Shown here: piece after piece, positions 23,927-35,656 of the stretch
How positions within the stretch are numbered: the stretch's first letter is position 1
Layout of the letters: every line of letters starts with the position of its first letter
Origin: Morinoia aosen
Lineage: Eukaryota > Arthropoda > Malacostraca > Amphipoda > Talitridae
DNA: 64,000 nucleotides
Assembly: GCA_030386875.1 (NCBI GenBank)
Contig: CM059558.1
Span: 2,046,001 to 2,110,000, forward strand
Direction of reading: 5' to 3'
The notes under the pieces: generated by a model
What the model was told of the DNA's origin: nothing
Seen by the model: the letters and a program-made list of their open reading frames with translations, nothing else
Database searches by the model: none
Made by a program: the position numbers and the translations under genes

Positions 23927-24084
23927 GTGGTCGTGCGTACAGCGGGGGCAGAAGTGATGTCATCTTTAGCATCCATGTCAACACCCCAAAGTGCAGGTCT
24001 CGAAATTTCCTCCGCTCCAGTGCCTCATTTTGCAGACTTCTTCTCAGCCGATGCTTCGTGCTTGCGATGAGTTCTTATGAAATA

Positions 24085-25345
24085 CTTGAACTTCGAGTAT
24101 TGGCTCCTTTCTGCGTCCAGTATTGGTTGGGTAATTACTGAGTATTGGCTCCTGTGTCCAGTAATGGATGGGTAATTACTGAGTATTGGCTCCTGTGTCC
24201 AGTAATGGATGGGCAATTACTGAGTATTGGCTCCTTCCTGCGTCCAGTATTGGATGGGCAATTACTGAGTATTGGCTCCTGCGTTCAGTATTGGATGGGA
24301 AAATACTGTATATTGGCTCATGCCTCCATTATTTGATAAATAAATAGTGAGTATTGGTATCCGTGTTCAGTATTGGATGTCCTGATATTTTCTATTCAAG
24401 ATGAAAATATCGACTTGGTATTGGAAATAAATTCAGGATATATTGGCCACAGATTAATTTAGTATTGGATGCTGACTAAGGGATAGATTGTTGCTTAGGT
24501 AATTATTGATGGACTTGTCACTGGATTAGTGATAGGATTTATGATTGTATTCGGTATGGATCAGTAATTGGATTTGTTAATTGATTTGTCATATAATTTG
24601 TCATGTGATTTGTTATTGGATTTAGGACTGGAAGAAAATAAATAAACCTGCTCAGATATATATAGTCTCTACGCAAGGTAAGTGTTCTGATGTAGAAACA
24701 TGGGGAGAATTCATGAAATATTCTGATATATCATTTAATTCCTACGGACAAATAATGTCAATAATAATTTATTTATTTATTATTGTTATCTTGGTTAATA
24801 TTGAATAACTACCACTATTTATTGATAATGTTTAATTAAATTTATTTTCGTAAAATAATAATAATAATTAGATTAATAAACACTGCAGCCAATCCATCCC
24901 CTAATCATTATCCAATACTGAATTAATCTGTGGCCAATATTGTCTGAACTTATCTCCTATATCAGATCGATATTTTTATCTCAAATAAAAAATAACAGAA
25001 CATTTCCCAATATTGGATATGGCGGCAAATACTCAGCATTTCCCAATCCAATATTGGAAGCAGGAACCAATACTCATTAATAACCTATCCAATACCGTAC
25101 GCCGGAGCCAATACTCGGGAGTTCTCAATCCAAAACTGGACGCAAGACCAAATACTCAGTAAACGCCCATCCAATACTGGATGCCGGAGCCAATACTCAG
25201 TAAACGCCCATCCAATACTGGATACCGGAGCCAATATTCAGGAGTTGCTTATCAAATATTGCAAGCCGGAGAAAATACTCAGTAATTGCACATTCAATAT
25301 TGGAAGTTATAGCCAAAAATCAGGATTTGCCCGTGACGTACGCAC
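24085..25345. mobile_element. Foldback-like element: inverted pair of 41-bp tandem arrays
   Basis: The left arm (about 24090-24490) contains units around 'ttggctcctg(t/c)gtccagta' + 'ttggatgggcaattactgag'. The right arm (about 24885-25330) contains the same units in reverse complement ('ccaatactcagtaaacgccc' + 'atccaatactggatgccgga'). Inside the arrays a further block is inverted: 'ggccacagattaatttagta' near 24444 against 'aatctgtggccaatattg' near 24926, and 'aaaatatcgac' against 'gatcgatattttta'. The centre (24490-24885) is single-copy and AT-rich. No transposase is seen. Known foldback elements have such tandem-repeat arms; the family assignment is inference. Confidence 0.65.
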
Positions 25346-26040
25346 GCACAAACCAGTCGCCACCGCCTTCGATTTTCTCAGATCTAGCCTCACGGCTTCA
25401 AAATTTGTAGAATAGCATTTGCTTGATGTATCCTGTGCTGACTTCAGTGAATGATGAAAACATGTGTGACAATAATTAGCTTCTAGATGTATATATGTCA
25501 GTTTTTATTTGGTTTGAAAATTGAAACATTTATAAATATCATTTGAAATCAGGACATGCAACAAACATACATGGCATACATCATCATTTATTTTTTCACG
25601 GAAAAATTTGCGAACATACGAGAAATGGTGAAAAAAATTACGTGATTTTTAGGGGTTACAAAATCATTAGTTGGTCGAATGACCCATGACAATATTTTAA
25701 GCTTCATTAAATGGTATTGTTATTGTTGTTACATTCTAATGCTGTTATTGTTGGTGGGCGTGTTCACTTGTGGTGGGTATTGGCTAAAGGATTATTGGTT
25801 ATGGGATGAATGATGTTGCGTAAATAATGATCTGATGCTTATTACCGACTTATTTCATTGTTTAATTATGTCAAACTCAATATTTTGGAATCCATTATTC
25901 AAAATTTAGGTATGACATAAGTTACCATTGAGGTTTGATAAAAGAAAAAAAAAGAAAAAAGAAAAAATGTGTATTTCCAAGTTGTCACATGAGATACATG
26001 CCAACATATTGGCTTTTAAAAGTTTCTTAATATAGGACAT
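25346..26040. other. No gene seen
   Basis: AT-rich sequence with stops in all frames and no repeat recognisable within the window. Confidence 0.5.
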
Positions 26041-26042
26041 CC

Positions 26043-26425
26043 TAAAACAAATGTTCCATACGAGGAGTACTAATTGACAAACCATCCGAGGTGTACAAGT
26101 AGATAAGCCATACGAGGCAAAATAAAGGCAAACTATACGAGGTGTACAAATAGATAGACTATACGAGGCAGATTAATAGACAAAATGTACGAGGCGTACT
26201 AATAGACAAACCATTCGTGGTGTGCTAGTAGTCTAACAAAAGTTCTATACTAGGAGTACTAATTGACAAACCATCCGAGGTGTACAAATAGATAAGCCAT
26301 ACGAGGCATAATAAAGGCAAACTATACGAGGTGTACAAATAGATAGACTATACGAGGCAGATTAATAGACAAAATATACGAGGCGTACTAATAGACAAAC
26401 CATACGTGGCGTGCCAATAGTCTAT
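26043..26425. repeat. Higher-order tandem repeat, 2 x 189 bp
   Basis: Two units of 189 bp (for example 'ccatccgaggtgtacaa' at 26082 and 26271), about 95% alike. Each is made of seven or so degenerate subunits of 24-28 bp ending 'tacgaggcgtactaatagac'. Confidence 0.9.
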
Positions 26426-26429
26426 CTCT

Positions 26430-27850
26430 GTCAAAGGTAGTTGAATGAGAAATGAAAAATGTGCCCTAAAAATATGCAAAGCCCTATCACCACCAAAAAC
26501 ATATTTCATATCTTCTCGATATTCACCACATCATGCGGACATGGGTACATGGCATAAAATAGAGATACAGTGTAAGCCGGTTACCACTCATGATTAACAA
26601 ATATCTACAAAATATTGGTAGAAATGGGTATACAAATACATACTCAATATCAAAATTCATAGCTTGTACAACATATGGACAGAAAGATAATTTTACTACA
26701 ATTCATATGCTCAAATTGCACTTTATTTCATTAATTATATTTGACATTAATCCGATTCGCAGAAACGCCCTCTGGGGAAGTGATAGATCTATTTTTGAAT
26801 CATTTCGCTTGTGCAATAAAATTTATTAACCGAATGGTTTTTGCGTAAAGAAATGAAATAGAAACATGTATATCTATTTATGTAGATACATATATATACC
26901 TACACACGTACACACACATATTAATATATATACCTATTGAAAATAAAATATTAGAAAAAAATACATATATAAGATAAAAGATAGAAGCAACCTACCATCT
27001 ACTACACAGAAAATGACAGCTGAGCTCACTGTAATCCTAAGAAATTTTTCGCAAAAAAAAAAAAAAGAGAAGACTTCGAAAAACATAAAAATGAGCTGAT
27101 GAGCTGGTTTTTAATTTCTTCACAGAAATTTTTAAGAAAAATCAGGTTATAGTCAAGAAGCAACACAACTCTTCAGCATTATACGGACATGTGTACGTGG
27201 GATAAAATGGAGTAACATTGTGGCCGGATATCACATCTGAGTGGAGAATATTCACAAAATTGGCACATATAGGAAGATTAGGCCTTGATCCAAAATTATA
27301 ATTTTGATTACAGAAATTTATAGTTTTTTCCGATTTGAAAGTTCAGTGCTAGTGTGCGCTGAACGCACGAAAAAAAAAAAAAATTAAAAGACTAAATGCA
27401 GTGCTTAAATTACCCCTTTCCCTCCAGCTCAGCCGAAAATCGATTGGAAACATCTTCGAGAATGATTTTGAAATAGCGAGACAACGTTAGCCAAAAATTT
27501 AATTCATTATAAACTTTGCACAACCCTCACATCTATAAACCTGTTTATTGGTGTACACACAAAATGTATTTCATGGTATATTTGTCATACGGACGTTAAA
27601 TATTAATACAGAAAAGAGAAAGAAATAACAAAATAAAGATGAGGAAATACTCCTAATTATGGAAATAACGTTCGTTCTGCTGCACTGAACTGACGGCTGT
27701 GGTGCTCATTGTTGTCGACAGAAATAAGTCAGATGAATATACGAATCGCTTAGCAAACGTAAAATGAAATAGTTTCTAAATTTCTAACAGAAATTTCAGG
27801 AAAATTAAAATTTCTGATAGATGGGAAGTTCATACCGAAATGCGGCAGGC
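26430..27850. other. No gene; diverged duplicate segments
   Basis: AT-rich with two poly-A runs (about 27048-27064 and 27370-27383). About 100 bp at 26525-26630 ('cggacatgggtacatggcat') is repeated in diverged form at 27180-27275 ('cggacatgtgtacgtgggat'). No coding frame is convincing. Confidence 0.5.
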
Positions 27851-27852
27851 CC

Positions 27853-29160
27853 TATGACAGAGATGCAAAATGACGTGACACATTTACTCTAAATTCTTTT
27901 CCAGTTTCAGAGTTTTTGATATGCTGGGGAAGCTTGTTCTACAAAAAAGCTCCAGAAACTGGAGAGCTTTTTATCCCACGTTAGATGAACGGTAACTGAC
28001 TAAAACATCGTTCCTCCGGTTTGGTCTTTCGTTTGGGATATTAGATGGAAAAAATTTTACCTCCTCTGCATTACTTTGGGGGAGGTACAAAGAGGAGAAT
28101 ACTCGTCGAGCTTTCTGGATCATAAATCTGTTCGGTATTGGGATCCAGTCGAGTTTTCTTAAAAGAGGGGTGACATGATCGTATTTATTGAAATTTTCTT
28201 TGCATACCACTTTGGCGGCGAAGTTTACACATTTTTGCAACTTTTCCTGACGACATTGAGGTAAATCTCCCCACACAAGACTGCAGTAGTCCAGACGCGA
28301 TAAAACTAAAGACTGAATCACTAATAATCTAGATTTTTCGTCAAGTGTGTTCTTTATACGATGAAAGAACATTAAGGTTCCATTAATTTTGTTGCACATT
28401 GTTTCGACGTGTGAATTGAAAGCCATATTTTTGTCAAGCCAAACACCCAGATTTTTAACCTTATCTACTGGTTTAATTGTATCGTCTCCAAATGTGAGCT
28501 TGAATGGTGGTAAATTTTCAGTCGCATTCTGTGATCCAAAAATAATGCATTGCGTTTTACTTGCGTTAAGTTTGAGGCCATTATGGTCATACCACAATTT
28601 CAGATTTCTCAGAAAGGTTTTCAGCGCTGGCTTGTGTTTCTTTTAAATCCGCTGTTGAGCTTGTCATGGCAATTTGCACGTCATCAGCATACATTGAGGT
28701 TTTTGTGTTTGCCGGCATGGTGGGGAAATCATTGATGAAAATTGAAAATAGGAGTGTGCCGATGATTGAACCTTGAGGAACGCCAAAATTATTCGGTATG
28801 AATGATGACATTTTGTTATTCAAGCACACTGCATGAGAGCGGTTTAGTAGGTAGCTTTCAAACCACTGAGTGTCTATTCTGAGGTTTGAATTTTTTTGTA
28901 GAAGTTTCTTATGCTCAACACTGTCGAAAGCTTTGGAGAGATCAAGCAATAGTAGGAGAGTTAATTTTTTTTGGTCAATATCATTGTAAATGTTTTCTGT
29001 TATGTTTAACAGGGCGTCCTGAGCACTGGTATTCCTTCTGTAAGCGTATTGGTTGTGATGCAGTAGATGTGACTCGTCTATGTAAGATGAGAGCTGGTTT
29101 GTTAATACTTTTTCTAATATTTTGGACATAACAGGCAGGAGACTGATTGGTCTGTAGTTT
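27853..29160 (-). pseudogene. LINE-B ORF2, C-terminal part (reverse transcriptase fingers/palm to end)
   Basis: From 29160 down: Y-R-P-I-S-L-L-P, L-D-L-S-K-A-F-D-S-V, G-V-P-Q-G-S-I-I-G-T-L-L-F, M-Y-A-D-D-V-Q-I, then the connection/thumb region (L-N-A-S-K-T-Q-C-I-I-F-G) and a C-terminal tail with D-Y-C-S-L-V-W-G and L-R-K-L-D-W-I-P. This pattern fits the CR1/L2/Daphne-Crack group of LINEs. Frame changes occur near 28590 and 27970; after the latter, the expected tail (N-K-L-P-Q-H-I-K-N-S) is read in another frame to about 27853. The upstream half lies at 38251 and beyond, displaced by GyB. Confidence 0.85.
29157..29160. other. Target-site duplication of GyB, left copy (GTTT)
   Basis: GTTT before the left LTR is repeated at 38251-38254 after the right LTR. 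Removing GyB and one GTTT leaves LINE-B sequence reading I-A-P-N-Y-R-P-I-S-L-L-P, the normal RT motif of a plain LINE. Confidence 0.95.
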
Positions 29161-30091
29161 TGTTATAGGTCCAGCCACTGAGCTAAGTTAACACTTAATG
29201 ATGCTCGGTGGAAATTAGGAAGAGGCGACGGGGTGCAGGCTTTATTGGTTGAAGTAGATAGAATTGAAAAAACTAAGTAAACAAAAGTGGACAAAACGAA
29301 GTCCGATAAGTGAGCCTGAAAACAAATCAAAAACAAATAGTTACACACTATCACTATAAAGCTTCAGGAAATATACAAAGGAATTTAATAGATTTACACA
29401 CAGAAACTCGGGTTATAGACAATAGAACTGTATTAAGCTTCCCTTGGGTGCCACTGCTCTATAGCCCCGGTAGCTCAATAATAGGAGCTCGGCAGAGAGA
29501 AAAGCATCTTACTGTCACCAGACGTAACGTGAAGCCAACGAGCTCTACAGATGTTCATTATTGAAACAATAAACTAACTTAGAAAACACTTATACACGGG
29601 ATAATCTGAATTCTACTTTTTAGTTGTGTAGAGTTTAACTTTAGTTCAAACTGGCAAGTATTCTAATAACTAATGCTAACTATCACCAAAATTCGATAAT
29701 ATGAAAAATGAATAACAATTACACTAACGACTACACTTTCCTAAACTCCTATACAAATTATCAAAGTCACATGTCGGTCCTAAGCGACCGCCCGAGAAGC
29801 CCCCCGCACACCCGCACACAGCGACAACCCACAACAGATTAATAGGGTGCGGTGGCCGGCCTCCGTACGTAACCGCAGAGGCGGCTTCTCCGTTCGCATA
29901 AACACACTCATGAGGAACAACCATAATATTCCGTAGAAATATGACAACCAATAATACATATGATAAATAGAAACAGTAAGAAATAAAATGAATGATAAAT
30001 TTAAAAGGAACAAAAGCATAATTAAAGTTCTTAACCCTATGTACATCGCAGGCACCTACAAGAGGCAGGCTGGAAAAACAGCTCTATAACA
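29161..30091 (-). repeat. GyB 3' LTR (left)
   Basis: Length is 931 bp; plus-strand termini TGTTATAG...CTATAACA give an 8-bp inverted end. It is near-identical to 37320-38250. Confidence 0.97.
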
Positions 30092-30108
30092 CACTCCCCC
30101 CTCAGCCT
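30092..30108 (-). other. GyB polypurine tract
   Basis: The minus strand reads GAGGGGGGAGTG against the 3' LTR, the expected plus-strand priming site. Confidence 0.75.
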
Positions 30109-30331
30109 CGTCTCTGTAAGCCTAGGATGCAGCAAATCTCGCAATACAACTTAACCTAATTTATCCAATTCAATTCCTGGAAATTGGTCTCACAGAACGC
30201 ATTAACACTTATTAATAGACAATCTTACTAGCGACAACAGAACATAGCAAACATAGGGAAAAAGAATACGTTTTATGTCATCTACTTAAACCTAGCTAAT
30301 TAGGACGACATGAACACACAATGGTAAATTT

Positions 30332-33300
30332 TTATTCAGTCTGGTCTAGTGACCGTTTCGCTTTATATTCTAAAGTTCGAGGTTGTACATGGGGTTGTTC
30401 TCTAGCGGGACCTCGAGATCTAAGACAGCGGGGTGACTCAGAAATAGTAGGGCCGAGTCTACCATCATTGCGGCAGCTTTGTATCACCGCCGGGGTGAGC
30501 GCGTCGTACAATCGATCAATGCTTCGTTCCAAAGCTCCTATACTGACGGGAGATGCGGTTGCCAAAGTTTCGACCTCAGCACAAACTGGCTGGAGCGACT
30601 GGTCTGGATTACGCCTCAACTCCGCTGTAGTTTTCTTATAGAACTCGGCGAGGAGGATGAAACAACCTTTGCAGCAACCCCTGGCCCATGCTTCGAAGTA
30701 AGGATCCGCTATCTTGCTAGTATGCTTCTCTCGGCTCCCTGTCTCTGTTATGAAACAGAAATCTTGAACAGAACCCGAAGAAGCGGAATCTGAATCAAGG
30801 TGCTCGTGGGAACCAATCGAAGGGCGAGTTTCCGTCTCCGAGGTCTCCTCAGAAACTTTCGTGGACTCGCTAAACTCTACGTTCAATCTTTGAAATAGTT
30901 TATTTCGCCACAAATACAGCGGTGCGGTTTTGTACCGTTTGAGAAATTTATGGTGAGTTTTGATGACTTCGCCACCTTTAACGTCCATTAGCTCGTAAGT
31001 TACTTCATTCGGGTTAACCTTTAGCACTCTCAACGGTCCGTCGTAAATAGGGAGAAATTTATTTACGTTCAAGCGACCGTGAACTGGACGCTCTTTCAAA
31101 ACTAGGTCATTCACCCGAAACGGAGAGTAAGCATCGTGTCCAAGGCGCCATTTCTGCGATGGCGGCACCCCTGGATTCGCCACGTGCTTCTGAGAAAGCA
31201 AATACTGTGAAGGGGACATTTTCAGTTCTGTATGGGCAGTATTGTTGTAAATAGATACTGCTGACGGCAGCTCCGCATCCCAGTCACGAGAATCGGCGAG
31301 TAGCCCCGCGATGAGTCCCGTTAGAGTCCTTATGACACGCTCCGCCGCACCGTTACTCGAAGCTTTGTGAGGGGTACTTCGTACATGAACGATCCCCCCA
31401 TTTTTCGAGGACGGCCGCGAATTTAGAAGATATGAACTCAGGCCCATTATCGCTCAACAATCTGGTTGGAACCGCTGCCAGACAAGGTAGGACAGCTTTA
31501 TCCAGGGCATCAGCTACGGTAGAGCCGGTTTTATCCTTAAGCGGGACAGCCGACAACCATTTGCTGTGCACATCTATTAGGTCCAGTGCAGCAACGTAAC
31601 CAGACGTAGATCGCGAATAGGAGACCAAGTCTACGGCCACCAAATCAAAAGGTTCGCTAGTTACTACCTTCCACGTAGGAGGAACCAAGATGGTCCGACT
31701 AGACTTAAACATTTGACAATGCGAACAGGAGGAACAGACATCTCCTACAATTTGTCCGATTTTTGGATGCCAGAACATAGATTTAACGTAATTCAACAGT
31801 TTATCCCTACCTATATGCGCGAGCTCCACATGAAGACGGATTATTAAATTTAGTACAAAGTTAAAAGGTAGGACAGGGACTACACATTCTTTACCGAAAC
31901 ACAACAAATCGTCTATCACACACAAGTTATTGGCATATCTGTTGAACCGAGATGCCGGCCCTTGCCATTGTTCGGGAGAAACGTCATTACGCAATCCATG
32001 GCGAACCGATCGAATTTCCGAGCATCTCTTCTGTCTCATTATCATTGATGTATGATCTTCATTAGTTAAAACTTCCAGAGCTCTTAGGGCACTAGTTCGT
32101 ACCTCCCAGCGTCCAGAGCTCTCCGGAACTTCCAAGTTTTGGGCTACCGCTATCCACAATTTTGAATTATCCGATGCGAGACGGCAAGTCAGGAATTCAA
32201 CCGGCTGACCACCGTTTACTCGACACAGCCTAAAATTGAAGTTCATAATAACCTGGTTGGAAGCCATGAAATCGAGCCCGAGTAAACAACATGAAGGTAA
32301 AACGTTATTGGGTACAATAAGAAACCGTTGCTCGATCATTGATCCACCTACTTCCAATTTAAGAGTAGTGAATTTCTCGACCGTTAACACTGCTCCAGTA
32401 AGACCGATTAAATGAACGGCATCTCCGTAGTGCACAGAATAACCCGCAAGTTCTTCCACAAATTCTTCCACAATTAAACTGCATTGAGCACCGGAATCTA
32501 GGATAGCGCAACCGTCTTTGTTAGAAATTTTAACTTCAATCATCGGGTGTTTAGTTACAGTGTGACAATCGGGAAAATCACCAATGAACAACTGCGCTAC
32601 ATCGAGTATGAAATCTTCATCAAAACAGTTCATTCCTACCTCCACTATTCCGTCCGGTGAAGCTAGGGCCGCTGCACAAAATGCTTCTCGCGGGTAGCCG
32701 CAGAAGGATTTCAGCTCGACAAGAGGGTTATAGTGAACACCTGATAAACACTGCAGGTTAACAATAGAGGATTCCTCTGTCACCCCACCGTGCTTGTACA
32801 CCACCGGAGCTGAGTCCCAATAATACACACATATTACAACATCAAAGAGCTTACTGGTTGCCACCAAAGCTTCCAGACAAGGTAACTGACCAGGCAGTTT
32901 CATTAATTTTAACGTACGACGCACCTCTGTGGTTAGGTCAACCTTATAATCGGTAGGGTTCTGTAGAATCTCGTCTACCACAACCTTTCTTAATTCAAAT
33001 TGGTCCCGAGGAAAAAGTTCGTTATTGGCCTTTTCCCTCAACGACTGGTATAAGCTATAAAACAACGAATCTCCGCCTCCTGGAGCATATGACTCCACAA
33101 TCAGCCCCGGAGGTGGGGTCTGTTGTGAATCGCTTTTAAATTCAACCGCATTGGGGAAAGCACCAAGACGAGAAAGCTTATCAGCAGCAACGTTCAGTCG
33201 ACCAGGAGTGTATCTTATCTCAAAAGAATACTCTGCCAAATCCTCCACGGTTCTAGCTAAACGGCTGCTAACCAGCTTCATATTATTTAGGTACACAAGA

Positions 33301-35390
33301 GCTTGATGGTCAGTATGAATTATGAATTCTACTCCGTACAAAAATGGACGCAAGCTCTTAACTGCCCATCGTAAAGCGGCAAGTTCCCTATCAATTGTAG
33401 AATAGTTTCGCTGATTTGGCAAGAACGTGGTCGAAGTGTACACTATAACTTTTGATTCGCCATCACACTTTTGGGTGAGGCAAGCTCCGGCACCGCTCGC
33501 AGAAGCGTCAACCCAAAGTTCGAGCTTTTCAGCAGTTTCAGCATAATCGGGGTACGCTAACTCGACATCTTTCAATATGAACTGCTTGAGAGATTCAAAC
33601 GCCTCGACCATTGAACTCGTCCATTTCAGCTTAACTGATCCTCTTTTTCCCGTCCATTCAGACAAAGGTTTCATGATATCAGAACATGAGGGTATAAACT
33701 TGCGCTGAAAATTAATCAGGCCTAAGAAACCCTGTAATTCTTTAACAGTATTAGGGCGCGGGTAATCTTTCACAGCGTCCATATAATGAGGAGTCTTTCG
33801 CACTCCACTCTCGCTAACAATGTGACCGAGGAATTCCAGCTCACGCACAGCCCAACGACACTTTGAAGGTTTTACCTTCAGCCCATGATCGTTCAAAACG
33901 TTCAAAACTCTACGCACTAGATCAACGTGGGCATCCAAGTTTGATTCAACGATTAGGATGTCGTCTAGGTAAATTTTTACTTTATCACTCGATATCTCTC
34001 GGTAAATTATGTCTTGTAGTGCACGCTGAAAACCTGCTGGAGCGGTTTTAATTCCAAACGGAATTCTGGCGAACTGCCACTGGTCACGGTTGGTAGCGAA
34101 AGCGGTGTACTCTTTACAGGAATCTTCAAGAGGAATTTGGTAATACCCTTTTATCAAATCTAGACTAGTAAAATATTTAGCCCCGTTCAAGCTATACAAT
34201 GAATCTACTAGGTTAGGTATCGGGTGCTTATCGGCTTTCATGACCTTATTCAATTTACGATAGTCAACACACATCCTGATAGTACCGTCTTTCTTCCTAA
34301 CAGGCACAACTGGGAAAGCCCAAGGCGATACACTAGGTTCAATGATACCTAATGAATGGAGTTCTTCACATTGCTTATTTATCTCATCTTGAATAGGCTT
34401 AGGGAATCTTCGCGGTCTCTCGTAGATAGGAGTGAGATCCGTGAGCTCGATGGTGTGTTTTATCGACTGGGTAACGCCCACATCGTACTCTCCCGAACTA
34501 AACACATCAACAACATTCTCCAACATGAGATAAACTTTGTCCCTTTCGGCCAGATTCAAATGAGACAAGTCTACATTCTCCCTGATTTCAGCCTTATCCC
34601 AACTAACAGGGTTAGGATGATCGAGACTTTCTACGTCAATGGAAGACATGACTCCAAGAACAGTTCCCTTTTTGATATTAACAGAATTTACCAGAGGAGA
34701 TACGAGAATATTGGGACGAGACCCATCAATGATACAAGTTCTGATTTCCACTCTGTCTGCAAGTTTACTGGGAAGTTTATTCTCAACCATGAAGGTTAAG
34801 TTACGGCCCCTGATAAGATCTGAACAGTCAGTGGTGAGTTCCACTTGAGAATCACCAGAAATAGTTAGGTTACAGGCTGCACGGCAGACAATATTTGTAA
34901 AACTTACACTGCATGGGACACCATCTTCACTGAATGCTATTCTGAATTTTACCTCGCTAGTCGTTTTCTCCAAAGTTCTAGACAGAACATCGAATTCAAG
35001 ACAATTACTGGTAAAAAAGTCGACCCCCAAGATGATTGGAAAAGTCATAGATTTAGATTTATGCACAACAATTACACGATTGATTGAAAATGGAACATCG
35101 GCTATGGAAAACTCGAGATCAAGTTCGCTCTCAGATTTAAAATTTTCACCAATGGCAATCAACGTCTCTGAAGTTGCACGACCTACTAAATTAAGGCTAT
35201 TGGCAAGTTCGCTTGATATTAAAGATCTACACGCTCCAGTATCTAATAACGCATGACACTTTATACCCCCTAGCGTAATTTCGACTCTGGGTAATGCGGT
35301 CAAATCGCCTGAAACATTTACAAATTTACCTGTAGCCTGTAGGATTTCCTTTATATCACCGTCGCAAGATATCGGCTCACATCTCACCAT
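30332..35390 (-). pseudogene. GyB pol region: PR1-RT-RNase H-OTU-like-PR2-integrase
   Basis: Order along the minus strand. First aspartic protease at about 35270-35020 (L-L-D-T-G-A-C-R-S-L-I-S, I-I-L-G-V-D-F-F). RT at about 34400-33850 (Y-L-D-D box near 33965). RNase H at about 33540-33180 (E-L-W-V-D-A-S, T-D-H-Q-A-L). OTU-like domain at about 33080-32700 (G-G-G-D-S-L-F-Y-S-L, F-E-L-R-K-V-V-V-D-E-I, C-L-E-A-L-V-A-T-S-K-L, G-V-H-Y-N-P-L). Second aspartic-protease-like domain at about 32560-32230 (I-L-D-S-G-A-Q-C-S-L-I, L-L-G-L-D-F-M). Integrase zinc finger at about 31840-31715 (H-I-G-R-D-K, C-S-S-C-S-H-C), then the core. The tail after integrase has a short cysteine-containing hydrophobic stretch like GyA. 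It looks nearly whole, with about one break. Gag and pol are in different frames, so a programmed shift of the usual gypsy kind is likely. Confidence 0.87.
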
Positions 35391-35656
35391 TTCGTGAGAT
35401 TCTCTTGGAAAGTCGTCGCTCTCAATAGAAGTAGAGGCCAGGTCGGATACACCGGGAAGTAGCGAAGTAGGACCCCTGCTTGGAGTTTGCTTCTCTGTCT
35501 GAAGAGCAGAATTTCCCGAAGCAACCCTTGTAGTCTGTGTCGCATCCGCCGCAGCTCGACCTCGAGCGAGTGCTGAATTTGAGAATATCCTGGTGCGATG
35601 GAGGACTTTGTGCTCGGTGGAAGGCCCTGAAGATTTCCTCCGGCGTTCAATGCAGG

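Noticed and set aside
29724-30055. Frames inside the GyB LTR, repeated at 37883-38214
   Set aside because: They occur identically in both LTRs only because the LTRs are identical; they are non-coding regulatory sequence.
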